A stretch of 64,000 nucleotides of DNA, taken from Flavobacteriaceae bacterium (GTDB lineage: Bacteria > Bacteroidota > Bacteroidia > Flavobacteriales > Flavobacteriaceae). Below are positions 36,973 to 45,634 of the stretch, piece after piece (the stretch's first letter is position 1; each line of letters begins with the position of its first letter). The notes under the pieces are model-generated. The model ran no database searches. It was not told the origin of the DNA and saw only the letters and a program-made list of their open reading frames with translations. The position numbers were made by a program, and so were the translations under genes. The stretch spans positions 48,543 through 112,542 of the forward strand of contig JABDIV010000013.1 of NCBI GenBank assembly GCA_013003555.1. The letters are read 5' to 3'.

Positions 36973-36989
36973 TTGACTAAATTTGTCAA
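36973..36989 (+). promoter_or_regulatory. Inverted repeat over a -7-like box upstream of susC
   Basis: TTGAC and GTCAA flank a 7-base spacer, and TAAATTTG (36978-36985), a full TAnnTTTG match, sits inside. It is a candidate operator overlapping a promoter for the SusC-led operon, 112 bp before the susC start. No partner -33 TTG is apparent. Confidence 0.35.
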
Positions 36990-37032
36990 TTCAATAATTT
37001 AATAAAATAATTTTTACATTGTATGTTTTTTG

Positions 37033-37063
37033 TTGAGGGTATTTTTAAGAATTTCATATTTTG
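37033..37063 (+). promoter_or_regulatory. Alternative promoter upstream of susC
   Basis: TTG at 37033-37035 and TATTTTG at 37057-37063 are 21 bp apart, close to the Bacteroidota -33/-7 layout with one base missing in the -7 box. The distance to the susC start would leave a leader of about 30 bases. Confidence 0.3.
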
Positions 37064-37100
37064 TTTTCTTAATTTTCATTGAACTAATTAATCCAATTCT

Positions 37101-40100
37101 ATGAGACATTTATTTGGGGTCATTATTACAGTTTTTAGCATCATAGGTGTTGGTGCTCAAAACTTAACTATAACTGGAAACGTAATCGAAGCCGATACCA
37201 GCTTCCCAATCCCAGGTGTTAACATCATAATTAAAAACACATCTCAAGGGGCTGTAACAGATTTTGATGGAAATTTTACATTTCCAAATGTGCCTGCAGG
37301 ATCAACTCTTGTTTTTAGTTATGTTGGGTTTACAACCTTTGAAGTTGTCGTAAATGACGCCACTCCATTGAATGTTGCCCTTCAACCTGATGTAGCAGTT
37401 TTAGATGAAGTCGTTGTAATCGGTTATGGTACGCAAACCAAAAAGGAAGTAACAGGAGCCGTAGGGATTGTTTCAAGTGAAACCATTGAAGTACTAAAAC
37501 CCACCAGGGTAGAACAGGCTTTACAGGGCCAGGTCGCCGGGGTTCAAATATCTTCCAACTCCGGATCTCCGGGTAGCGGTGCCACAATAAGCATTCGTGG
37601 TGTGTCAACAAATGGCGATAGTCGACCATTGATACTTGTTGACGGCAACGTGATTGAAGATCTCAGCACGGTTAACCCGAACGATATTGAGAGTGTAAAC
37701 GTCCTTAAAGATGCTACGGCCGGAATCTATGGCGTACGTGCTGCCAATGGCGTTATCCTGATCACAACCAAATCAGGACGCAGAAATATGCCTTTGACCT
37801 TAGAATATAACGCCTATTTTGGATTCCAGGAAACCACACGTGAAATTCCGGCTCTTAATGCCACTGAATATGCCTTGCTCACCAATGAGGCATTTGCAGC
37901 CAATGGCGAAAACCCGGTCTTTCCTGTTGTGTCCGGTCTTGGTCAAGGTACCAACTGGCAACGTAAGGTGTTTACCACCGCTCCACTTTTCGACCATTCG
38001 GTTACGATAAAAGGTGGTAAGGAAAAATCAACCTATGCGTTCGGTCAGTCCTTCTTGACCCAGGATGGTATCGTTGGAGGGAAGAAATCAAACTTTACAC
38101 GTTTTACCAAAAGGGCCGCATACAGTTTGGATTTTCTTGAAAATTTCAAATTCAATGCTCAATTGATTTTTACTAATACCAACCGGAAAACATTAGCCGA
38201 AACGGGTCTAGGTTCGGTACTTTTTAATGCATTGAATATGGCCCCTACCTTTGATGTAAGAGATGAAAACGGTGAATTCACTATAGCCGAAGGATTGGGT
38301 AACGAGGTTATCAACCCACTTGCTCAGATAGAGAACACGTATAACCGAACCAAGGTAAATAAGTTAAGTGGAAATGCTGGTCTGGCCTATTCCTTCCTCG
38401 ATCATTTTACCGTACAGTCAAATATTCAATTTAACTGGGCGGAGGTAGACGGCAAGGTATTCAATCCTACAGCCTTCTACGGAAGTGGGAAAGTCTTTAA
38501 CAGGGAACGTAACGAGGTGGTTGTCACACGAAACTTCTTTAGAGATTATACCTTTGATGCCTTTGCAAAATATGAAAACAGCTTTAATGATATTCATAAT
38601 CTCAAAGTGCTTTTTGGTACGTCTGTGTTTAAAACCACAGGGTCATTTAGTGGATTTGTCGGATTTGATATTCCTGAAAACAGCATTGCAAATGCCACTT
38701 TAGAACAAGCTTCAGATTTGCAAAACATCTTTCCTAATGGCAATGCGACCTTCGACTCAAGGTTGTTGTCTTATTTTGCAAGGGTCCAGTATGATTTTGA
38801 TGGAAAATATTTAATCTCCGCCGTAGTACGTCGGGATGGTTCAACCAAGTTCGGTCCACGGAACAAATTCGGATATTTCCCTTCAGGCTCAATTGGCTGG
38901 ATAGCTTCTCAGGAAAAATTTCTTGAAGACAGCAAAGTTTTTAATTTCCTGAAATTTCGAGCTTCCTACGGAATATTGGGTAATGATCGAATTCCCGATT
39001 TCCGATTCGTTTCTCTGCTTAACGGAGAAGGGGTTTATGTAATCGATGACGAATTGGTCTTTGGTACTGCCATTGGGGCGGTTGCGAACCCGGAAATTCG
39101 TTGGGAGAAACAAAAAACATTTGATTTCGGACTTGACGCAAGATTCCTGAATAATAAATTGGATGTAACCGCCGATTACTTCCAACGAAGGACTGAGGAT
39201 CTTCTGGTAGTTCCACAGGTTTCAGGTTTACTTGGAGCGACAAGTCCCGGTTCAGGGCCTCCGGTCATAAATGCCGGAATTGTTGAAAATAAAGGACTGG
39301 AATTTGCTATTGGATATTCCGATAACCTAAGTGATGATTTAAAATTCAGTCTTAAATACAATGTTACCTTATTGGAAAATGAGGTTATTTCGGTGAGTGC
39401 GGAAGGTGATTTTCTTCCGGGTGGCTCTTTTGGTGTAGGTCAGGACCCACCAGCCCGTATGGAAGCCGGCTTCCCGATTGGCTATTTCCGGGGATTTAGA
39501 ACTGATGGTGTTTTCCAAACCCAGGATGAGGTTAATAGTTATCCAACCATAAGCTCGTCGGTTCAACCGGGTGATTTGCGATTTGTTGATATCAATAACG
39601 ACGGTGTTATAGATGATAACGACAGAACAGATATTGGAAATCCACTTCCAAAAGCTACCATGGGTTTTAATTTCACCTTTGATTATAAAAACTTTGATTT
39701 TGGAGCCTATGCTTTTGCTTCTGTAGGTAATGAAATCGTTCGCAACTACGAGCGAAATCAACCTTTGACAAATAGAAGCACCTATTATCTTGATCGTTGG
39801 ACGGGGCCCGGGACAAGTAATAGTTTCCCAAGGGTTACCTCCGGAGCCAACTCGAATAGTCTGTTCTCAGATTTTTTCGTTGAAGATGGTTCATTTATCC
39901 GGTTACAAAATGCCCAATTGGGATATTCGTTCTCCGAAAAAGTTCTCGATCGTTTGGGACTTGATAAGTTTCGGATTTATATCTCTGGAAACAATTTAAT
40001 AACTTTAACTGAATACAGAGGCTATGACCCAACAACCTCAACCGGACAACCTATTGGTGGGGGTATAGATTATGGATTCTATCCGAACCCAAGGACATAT

Positions 40101-40127
40101 ACGCTTGGTATTAACGTAAAATTTTAA
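37101..40127 (+). CDS. SusC/RagA family TonB-linked outer-membrane transporter
   Basis: A 1008-residue TonB-dependent importer for glycan oligosaccharides. It has signal peptide MRHLFGVIITVFSIIGVGAQ, a carboxypeptidase-regulatory-like domain (about 22-95, VTDFDGNFTFPNVPAG), the SusC signature LDEVVVIGYGTQTKKEVTGA, a plug (about 115-225, with SIRGVSTNGDSRPLILVDG) and a long beta-barrel ending GFYPNPRTYTLGINVKF with terminal Phe. It is followed after 3 bp by its SusD partner, with which it should form the pedal-bin import complex. The specificity is inferred as beta-1,3-glucan from the enzymes downstream. Confidence 0.96.
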   Translation: MRHLFGVIITVFSIIGVGAQNLTITGNVIEADTSFPIPGVNIIIKNTSQGAVTDFDGNFTFPNVPAGSTLVFSYVGFTTFEVVVNDATPLNVALQPDVAVLDEVVVIGYGTQTKKEVTGAVGIVSSETIEVLKPTRVEQALQGQVAGVQISSNSGSPGSGATISIRGVSTNGDSRPLILVDGNVIEDLSTVNPNDIESVNVLKDATAGIYGVRAANGVILITTKSGRRNMPLTLEYNAYFGFQETTREIPALNATEYALLTNEAFAANGENPVFPVVSGLGQGTNWQRKVFTTAPLFDHSVTIKGGKEKSTYAFGQSFLTQDGIVGGKKSNFTRFTKRAAYSLDFLENFKFNAQLIFTNTNRKTLAETGLGSVLFNALNMAPTFDVRDENGEFTIAEGLGNEVINPLAQIENTYNRTKVNKLSGNAGLAYSFLDHFTVQSNIQFNWAEVDGKVFNPTAFYGSGKVFNRERNEVVVTRNFFRDYTFDAFAKYENSFNDIHNLKVLFGTSVFKTTGSFSGFVGFDIPENSIANATLEQASDLQNIFPNGNATFDSRLLSYFARVQYDFDGKYLISAVVRRDGSTKFGPRNKFGYFPSGSIGWIASQEKFLEDSKVFNFLKFRASYGILGNDRIPDFRFVSLLNGEGVYVIDDELVFGTAIGAVANPEIRWEKQKTFDFGLDARFLNNKLDVTADYFQRRTEDLLVVPQVSGLLGATSPGSGPPVINAGIVENKGLEFAIGYSDNLSDDLKFSLKYNVTLLENEVISVSAEGDFLPGGSFGVGQDPPARMEAGFPIGYFRGFRTDGVFQTQDEVNSYPTISSSVQPGDLRFVDINNDGVIDDNDRTDIGNPLPKATMGFNFTFDYKNFDFGAYAFASVGNEIVRNYERNQPLTNRSTYYLDRWTGPGTSNSFPRVTSGANSNSLFSDFFVEDGSFIRLQNAQLGYSFSEKVLDRLGLDKFRIYISGNNLITLTEYRGYDPTTSTGQPIGGGIDYGFYPNPRTYTLGINVKF

Positions 40128-40130
40128 AAA

Positions 40131-41591
40131 ATGACTATGAAAAGTATAAAAATTCAATTCCTCTTTGCCTTATTAGTGCTGGCAGCTTCTTGTAGTGACG
40201 ATTTTGTTGATGTCGATTCTCAGGATGCGAACTCTGAGGATTTCTTCAATTCTGAGGCTGACTATCAAAATGCATTGATTGCGGCATATGATCCTTTACA
40301 GTCCACCTATATAAACGTGATGTTAGGTGAAATTGCATCCGATAATACCCTGGCCGGGGGTGAAAGCGCAATTGACGTTCCCGGCATTCAGGAGATCGAT
40401 GACATGATTCACACTCCTGTAAATGCTAATTTACGTGATATATGGAATTGGACATATGGTGGCGTGAACCGCGCCAATTATATTATGGAATTTCAGGACA
40501 AAACCGATTTCCCTAATAAAAATTCTGTCCTGGCACAAGCTCGCTTTTTAAGAGCCTATTATTATTTCGAACTGGTTAAATGGTTCGGAGATATTCCTTT
40601 TGTTGTTGACAGGCGTATTCAATTTGGCGATCAGTTCAATATACCACGCACCCCAAAAGCTGAGGTATATGAACAAATTGAAGATGACCTTGTTTTTGCG
40701 GTCGCTAATTTGCCATACATTCAAGCGCAAAAAGGACGCATTACAAAGGGAGCGGCGCAAGCTTTATTAGGTAAAGCTTATCTCTTTCAGAATAAATTTA
40801 CAGAAGCCTCCAATGTACTTGAAGATCTTATAAATAACGGTCCGCATGACCTTATCAGTGACTATTCGACACTATTTGAGAATGATAATGAAAATACTAT
40901 TGAATCGGTGTTTGAAATACAATATACAGATCAGGAAGGTGCTGGTTTCGGATGTTTACAATGCAGTGAGGGGAATGTCGCCGTTGGCTTTAATGGTATT
41001 CGGAATTACACAGGACCTTTGTTTGACTCAGGCTTCAGTTTTAATGTTCCGACGCAAGAAGTTGTAGACGAATTTGAACCGGGCGACCTGAGAAAAGACA
41101 CTGCTATTTTAGATATCGAAGCCTGGGCACAAGCAACAGGGGCGACCTACGGTACTGGTTTTGAGCATACAGGTTTCTTTAACCGCAAATACATCGCAAG
41201 ACAGGGCGATTTGAATACGGGTGATGCCAATTTAACAAACCCGAACAATTATCGAGCCATTCGGTTCGCCGATGTTCTGCTTATGGCAGCTGAAGCTTTA
41301 AATCGCGGTGGTATTGACGACAGTCGGGCTCTGGTTCATTTAAACAGGGTGAGAACACGTGCAGGTTTGGCTGATGTCGCAGTAACGGGTTCTGAATTGA
41401 CCACGGCTATTTCTCACGAAAGACGTGTTGAGTTGGTGGGCGAAGGTCATCGCTTTTTCGATTTGGTTAGAACCGGAAACGCTGCATCGGAAATTGAAGG
41501 ATTTCAAGTTGGCAAACATGAAATATTCCCTATCCCGTCAATTGAAATTCAATTAGCCGGCAATCAATGGGAACAAAATCCAGGATATTAA
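40131..41591 (+). CDS. SusD/RagB family glycan-binding lipoprotein
   Basis: A 486-residue surface lipoprotein that caps SusC. It has lipobox LAASCSDDF with acidic residues after Cys, the kind of signal associated with export to the cell surface in Flavobacteriia. The body shows RagB features: ANYIMEFQDKTDFPNKN, ARFLRAYYYFELVKWFGDIP, TPKAEVYEQIEDDL, RFADVLLMAAEALNRGG, HLNRVRTRAGLA and the ending SHERRVELVGEGHRFFDLVR with FPIPSIEI. The start MTMKSIKI follows an A-rich stretch; either ATG is possible. Confidence 0.96.
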   Translation: MTMKSIKIQFLFALLVLAASCSDDFVDVDSQDANSEDFFNSEADYQNALIAAYDPLQSTYINVMLGEIASDNTLAGGESAIDVPGIQEIDDMIHTPVNANLRDIWNWTYGGVNRANYIMEFQDKTDFPNKNSVLAQARFLRAYYYFELVKWFGDIPFVVDRRIQFGDQFNIPRTPKAEVYEQIEDDLVFAVANLPYIQAQKGRITKGAAQALLGKAYLFQNKFTEASNVLEDLINNGPHDLISDYSTLFENDNENTIESVFEIQYTDQEGAGFGCLQCSEGNVAVGFNGIRNYTGPLFDSGFSFNVPTQEVVDEFEPGDLRKDTAILDIEAWAQATGATYGTGFEHTGFFNRKYIARQGDLNTGDANLTNPNNYRAIRFADVLLMAAEALNRGGIDDSRALVHLNRVRTRAGLADVAVTGSELTTAISHERRVELVGEGHRFFDLVRTGNAASEIEGFQVGKHEIFPIPSIEIQLAGNQWEQNPGY

Positions 41592-41596
41592 AAAAA

Positions 41597-43759
41597 ATGA
41601 TTATGAAAAGAATAAAATTAATACTTCTATCTCTTATAGTACTCGCCTATGCGGGCTGTACAGATGATGACAGAGATACCAATTATTTAGATAACGTTCC
41701 GGCGCCGGCTAATCTGGCGGTCGCTTTTGATATTACACAGGATAATTCGGGATTAGTCACCTTAACTCCTAATGCTGAAGGCGCAACGGAATTTGAATTG
41801 ACCTATGGTGACGGTTCAGGTTCGGTAAACCTTAATCCCGGTGAAAGCACTGAGCATGTTTATGCGGAAGGAAATTATTCAGTGACTTTAATTGCTACTG
41901 CGGTTAACGGCCTTACCACTGAATTTACCCAGCCATTAGTCGTATCGTTCATAGCACCGCAAAATTTGGTGGTTACTATCGAAAATGACGGCACGCTCTC
42001 GAAGACAGTAAATATAACAGCAACAGCAGATTATGCTTTGACCTATGAAGTCGATTTTGGGGAAAACCCTGAAGATGAACCGGTAACTGCGAACATTGGT
42101 GATGCCATTAGTTATACCTATGAAGATGCGGGGGTTTATACAATTACGGTCACTGCCTTTAGTGCGGCCATTGAAACGACAACATATTCAGAGGATTTTG
42201 AAGTTACTGCAATCTTGCAGCCTTTAGCATCAGCAGCAACACCTCCTTCCAGAGCTGAAGATGATGTCATTTCATTATTCAGTGCCGTTTATACCGATGT
42301 TCCGACCGATTATTTCCCGGATTGGGGACAAGGCGGATGCTGCGGCAGCGGTTGGGCCATGTTCGACCTCGAGGGTGACGAAATGCTTCAATACTCTAAC
42401 TTAAGTTACCAGGGTAATCAAATCAGTACGCCCGTTGATGTAACAGAAATGGAATTTATTCACCTGGATGTATGGACTGCCGATGAATTGCAAAACATCG
42501 AGGTTTCACTTATCAGTCTTACTAATGGAGAACGCCCGGTACTCGTTCCTTTAACGCCTAATGATTGGACCAGTATTGATATCCCTATTTCCGCTTTCAC
42601 CGACCAAGGAGGCTTTACGGTTGCTGATATTCATCAATTAAAATATGTTGGCGACCCGTTTGGGACTTTTGATAATCCTAGTGGAACCGTGTTTATCGAT
42701 AATATCTATTTCTATAGAGAAGCAACAGGACCGGCAGAAGCGGCGCCGTCTCCAAACATTGCAGAAGATTTTGTGATTTCTATGTTTAGTGATGCCTATA
42801 CAGATGTTCCTGTTGATACCTGGAATACAGTATGGAGTCAGGCTACTTTTGAGGATGTGACGGTTAATGGAAACCCAACAAAAAAATATACAAATTTAGG
42901 ATTTAATGGTATTGAGACCTTCATCCCCGGGCCTTCAATCGATGCATCTGGTGCAGGAATGACGCATTTCCATTTGGATATCTGGACACCAAATATGACC
43001 GCTTTTAGAGTGAAACTTGTCGATTTCTTAGGTGATGGTTTTGCAGGAACGAACGGTGATACCGAGGCAGAATTAACTTATACCCCAAATTTGGGAGAAT
43101 GGATGGGTATCGATATTCCACTATCAGATTTTGCTGATGCCGGAATGGGGGCTTTTTCTGATATCGCCCAATTGATCATTTCAGGAGATCCTTTTGGAGA
43201 TGGCGTGGTTTTCATCGACAATGTTTATTACTATAACGCAAACCCCGAACCTACAGATGCAGCACCAACACCAACTGTACCTGAGGCAAATGTGATATCT
43301 ATGTTCAGTGATGCCTATACCGATGTGCCAGTAGATACCTGGAATACTACATGGAGTGTAGCCGACTATGAAGAAGTTAACATCGCTGGTAATCCAACAA
43401 AAAAATATACAAATCTTGCGTTTAATGGTACCGAAACGGTTAATCCAGGACCATCCATTGATTTAACAACTGCCGGAATGACTCATCTGCATATCGATAT
43501 CTGGACACCAAACATCACCGCATTCAGAGTTAAGCTGGTTGATTTTTTAGGTGATGGATTCGCAGGTGGTAATGGAGATACTGAGGCCGAATTAACATTT
43601 AACCCCGCAAATGGCTCATGGGTGGGTCTTGAAATTCCGTTATCAGATTTTTCAGATGGTGGCATGAGCGCCTTTTCCGATATAAGTCAATTTATTATTT
43701 CATGTGATCCATTTGGAGATGGTACTGTATATGTTGACAATGTATATTTTCATAATTAA
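41597..43759 (+). CDS. Surface glycan-binding lipoprotein with two PKD-like domains and three repeated binding modules
   Basis: About 720 residues. Lipobox AYAGCTDDDRD near residue 20 has acidic residues after Cys, suggesting surface display. Two PKD-like domains follow (about 30-120 and 125-215). Then three homologous modules of about 150-170 residues start near residues 223, 390 and 564. Modules 2 and 3 are nearly identical over long stretches (FSDAYTDVPVDTWNT, TAFRVKLVDFLGDGFAG, each ending FIDNVYYY or YVDNVYFHN); module 1 is diverged and carries GGCCGSGWAMFDL. No catalytic site seen; the position right after SusD fits a SusE/SGBP role. The frame is open to 41567, but that ATG overlaps susD; 41597 gives MIMKRIKLILLSL. 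Confidence 0.88.
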   Translation: MIMKRIKLILLSLIVLAYAGCTDDDRDTNYLDNVPAPANLAVAFDITQDNSGLVTLTPNAEGATEFELTYGDGSGSVNLNPGESTEHVYAEGNYSVTLIATAVNGLTTEFTQPLVVSFIAPQNLVVTIENDGTLSKTVNITATADYALTYEVDFGENPEDEPVTANIGDAISYTYEDAGVYTITVTAFSAAIETTTYSEDFEVTAILQPLASAATPPSRAEDDVISLFSAVYTDVPTDYFPDWGQGGCCGSGWAMFDLEGDEMLQYSNLSYQGNQISTPVDVTEMEFIHLDVWTADELQNIEVSLISLTNGERPVLVPLTPNDWTSIDIPISAFTDQGGFTVADIHQLKYVGDPFGTFDNPSGTVFIDNIYFYREATGPAEAAPSPNIAEDFVISMFSDAYTDVPVDTWNTVWSQATFEDVTVNGNPTKKYTNLGFNGIETFIPGPSIDASGAGMTHFHLDIWTPNMTAFRVKLVDFLGDGFAGTNGDTEAELTYTPNLGEWMGIDIPLSDFADAGMGAFSDIAQLIISGDPFGDGVVFIDNVYYYNANPEPTDAAPTPTVPEANVISMFSDAYTDVPVDTWNTTWSVADYEEVNIAGNPTKKYTNLAFNGTETVNPGPSIDLTTAGMTHLHIDIWTPNITAFRVKLVDFLGDGFAGGNGDTEAELTFNPANGSWVGLEIPLSDFSDGGMSAFSDISQFIISCDPFGDGTVYVDNVYFHN

Positions 43760-43779
43760 TGCTTAAAAAAGAAAAAAAC

Positions 43780-45480
43780 ATGAAAAATTTTATAAAGATC
43801 ATATTGCCCGTTTTTGCATTGCTTTTAATATTGCAAGGCTGTCAAGATGACGATCAACAGTTTGGTGATATAATTGTACCTTCAAACCTCACCTTATCCT
43901 TTGAAATTGTCGGTCAGGATATTGACAATCCAAATGGAGATGGCTCAGGACTTGTCAATTTCACGGCTTCTGCAGATAACGCCATCACATTCCGTTACGA
44001 ATTCGGTGATGGTACCCAAGGTGATGTTACCCCCTCCGGTGATATTACCCATCGTTTTAACCTGACAGGGGTCAATTCGTATACAGTCACGGTGATTGCA
44101 TCCGGTACCGGCGGCGTACCTACCTCGACTTCAGTAATACTGGATGTGTTTAGCGCTTTTGATGATGAAGAAGCGAAAACCTTGTTAACCGGCGGAGCAG
44201 GCTCCTCAAAAATCTGGTATCTAGACGCTTCATCGTCGGGTCACCTCGGAGTAGGTCCATCCTTATTGCTTGATCTGATCATCTATGGTTCACCAACGGA
44301 ATTCTATTATCCTTCCTTCTACAGTGCAACTCCATTTGAAAAATGCGGTGACCCAAGCAGTGATTGCCTGTGTGACGATGAACTAACGTTTTCTTTGGGT
44401 ACGGATAACCAGTTAACATTCCAACTCAATAATAATGGGCAGACCTTTTTTAATCAAGCCCACCAGGATATTGTTGGTGGACCGGGTGGAAGCGATTTGT
44501 GTTTTGATTTTGATACCTCGGGTGTCAGTAACGTTTCCTTAGCACCAACCTCCGTTGATTGGTCGCTTGTTCCTGACCCAAGCTTTTCATCACGTGGAAC
44601 TGTGATGAATTTTTCAGATGATGCCTTTATGGGTTATTATGTGAGCTCATCGTCTTATGAGATCATCTCATTAACTGAAAACACACTTTATGTCAGGACT
44701 ATTGATGGAAATGATCCTACTTTAGCCTGGTATCATAAATACTCCACAACGAATCCTCTTGATGAAACAGCCTTGAATTCAATTTATAATACCTTGGTTT
44801 GGCAGGATGAATTTAGTGTAGACGGCGCTCCCGATCCCGCCAATTGGACCTATGATATCGGCACCGGATCAGGTGGGTGGGGTAACGGAGAAGAACAATA
44901 TTATACCGATGACCCGAGTAATGTCATAATAGAAAATGGATTGTTGAAAATAACGGCCAGAGCAGAGTCATTCATGGGAAGCGAATTTACTTCTTCAAGA
45001 CTGAAAAGTGAAAACTTATTCGAGTTTAGCTATGGTCGAGTCGAGATCAGAGCGAAACTTCCAACTGGCGGTGGAACCTGGCCAGCGCTTTGGATGTTGG
45101 GAGCTAATTTTGACGAAGTTGGCTGGCCCACATGTGGCGAAATAGACATTATGGAACATGTAGGAAATCAGCAAAATACGATATTCGGCACCGTTCATTT
45201 CCCTGGTAATTCGGGTGGAAATTCGATTGGTGGAGAAATTGAAATCCCTGATGCCAGTGATACCTTTCATAATTATACGGTAGAATGGAAGGTCAATGAA
45301 ATCATTTGGGCCGTAGACAACGAAATCTTTTTTACGTTCGAAAATGACGGGTCACTCCCATTTAATGCTGATTTCTTTTTGATTTTAAATGTTGCAATGG
45401 GCGGTAATTTTGGTGGCGATATCGATCCGGCATTTACGGAATCCTCTTTGGAAATAGACTTTGTTAAAGTCTATCAATAA
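43780..45480 (+). CDS. GH16 endo-beta-1,3-glucanase lipoprotein with PKD domain
   Basis: About 566 residues from MKNFIKIILPVFALL; an in-frame ATG at 43759 adds seven residues. Lipobox LQGCQDDDQQ suggests surface display. A PKD-like domain (about 35-125) and a middle region of about 200 residues without clear assignment precede a C-terminal GH16 domain (about 335-566, LVWQDEFSVDGAPDPANWTY at its start). The catalytic motif GEIDIMEHVG places the nucleophile Glu and acid/base Glu about residues 454 and 459. The extra Met in E-I-D-I-M-E is the laminarinase-type motif, so it should cut internal beta-1,3 bonds of laminarin-like glucan. It is the last gene of the first PUL operon segment. Confidence 0.92.
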   Translation: MKNFIKIILPVFALLLILQGCQDDDQQFGDIIVPSNLTLSFEIVGQDIDNPNGDGSGLVNFTASADNAITFRYEFGDGTQGDVTPSGDITHRFNLTGVNSYTVTVIASGTGGVPTSTSVILDVFSAFDDEEAKTLLTGGAGSSKIWYLDASSSGHLGVGPSLLLDLIIYGSPTEFYYPSFYSATPFEKCGDPSSDCLCDDELTFSLGTDNQLTFQLNNNGQTFFNQAHQDIVGGPGGSDLCFDFDTSGVSNVSLAPTSVDWSLVPDPSFSSRGTVMNFSDDAFMGYYVSSSSYEIISLTENTLYVRTIDGNDPTLAWYHKYSTTNPLDETALNSIYNTLVWQDEFSVDGAPDPANWTYDIGTGSGGWGNGEEQYYTDDPSNVIIENGLLKITARAESFMGSEFTSSRLKSENLFEFSYGRVEIRAKLPTGGGTWPALWMLGANFDEVGWPTCGEIDIMEHVGNQQNTIFGTVHFPGNSGGNSIGGEIEIPDASDTFHNYTVEWKVNEIIWAVDNEIFFTFENDGSLPFNADFFLILNVAMGGNFGGDIDPAFTESSLEIDFVKVYQ

Positions 45481-45516
45481 ATTAGTGTAGAATACATTAA
45501 AATTGTTTTCAGTTTT

Positions 45517-45552
45517 AAAAGGTCGGCATAATTCCACTATCCGGCCTTTTTT
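45517..45552 (+). terminator. Terminator after the GH16 gene
   Basis: AAAAGGTCGG pairs with CCGGCCTTTT (one G-T pair) across a 14-base loop, and six T follow. It divides the locus into a SusC-GH16 part and a GH30-GH17 part. Confidence 0.8.
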
Positions 45553-45580
45553 AATCTTTAGAGATCAATTTTGTTTCACA

Positions 45581-45588
45581 TATATTTG
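45581..45588 (+). promoter_or_regulatory. Candidate -7 element for the GH30-led operon
   Basis: TATATTTG is a full TAnnTTTG match located between the GH16 terminator and the GH30 start (46 bp downstream). No -33 TTG at ideal spacing. Confidence 0.4.
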
Positions 45589-45634
45589 ATGCCTCAGAAA
45601 TACCTTGACATAATCCTACTAAACGACCTGATTC

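Noticed and set aside
39369..39761. 130-residue minus-strand frame inside susC
   Set aside because: Antisense shadow of the SusC barrel-coding region.
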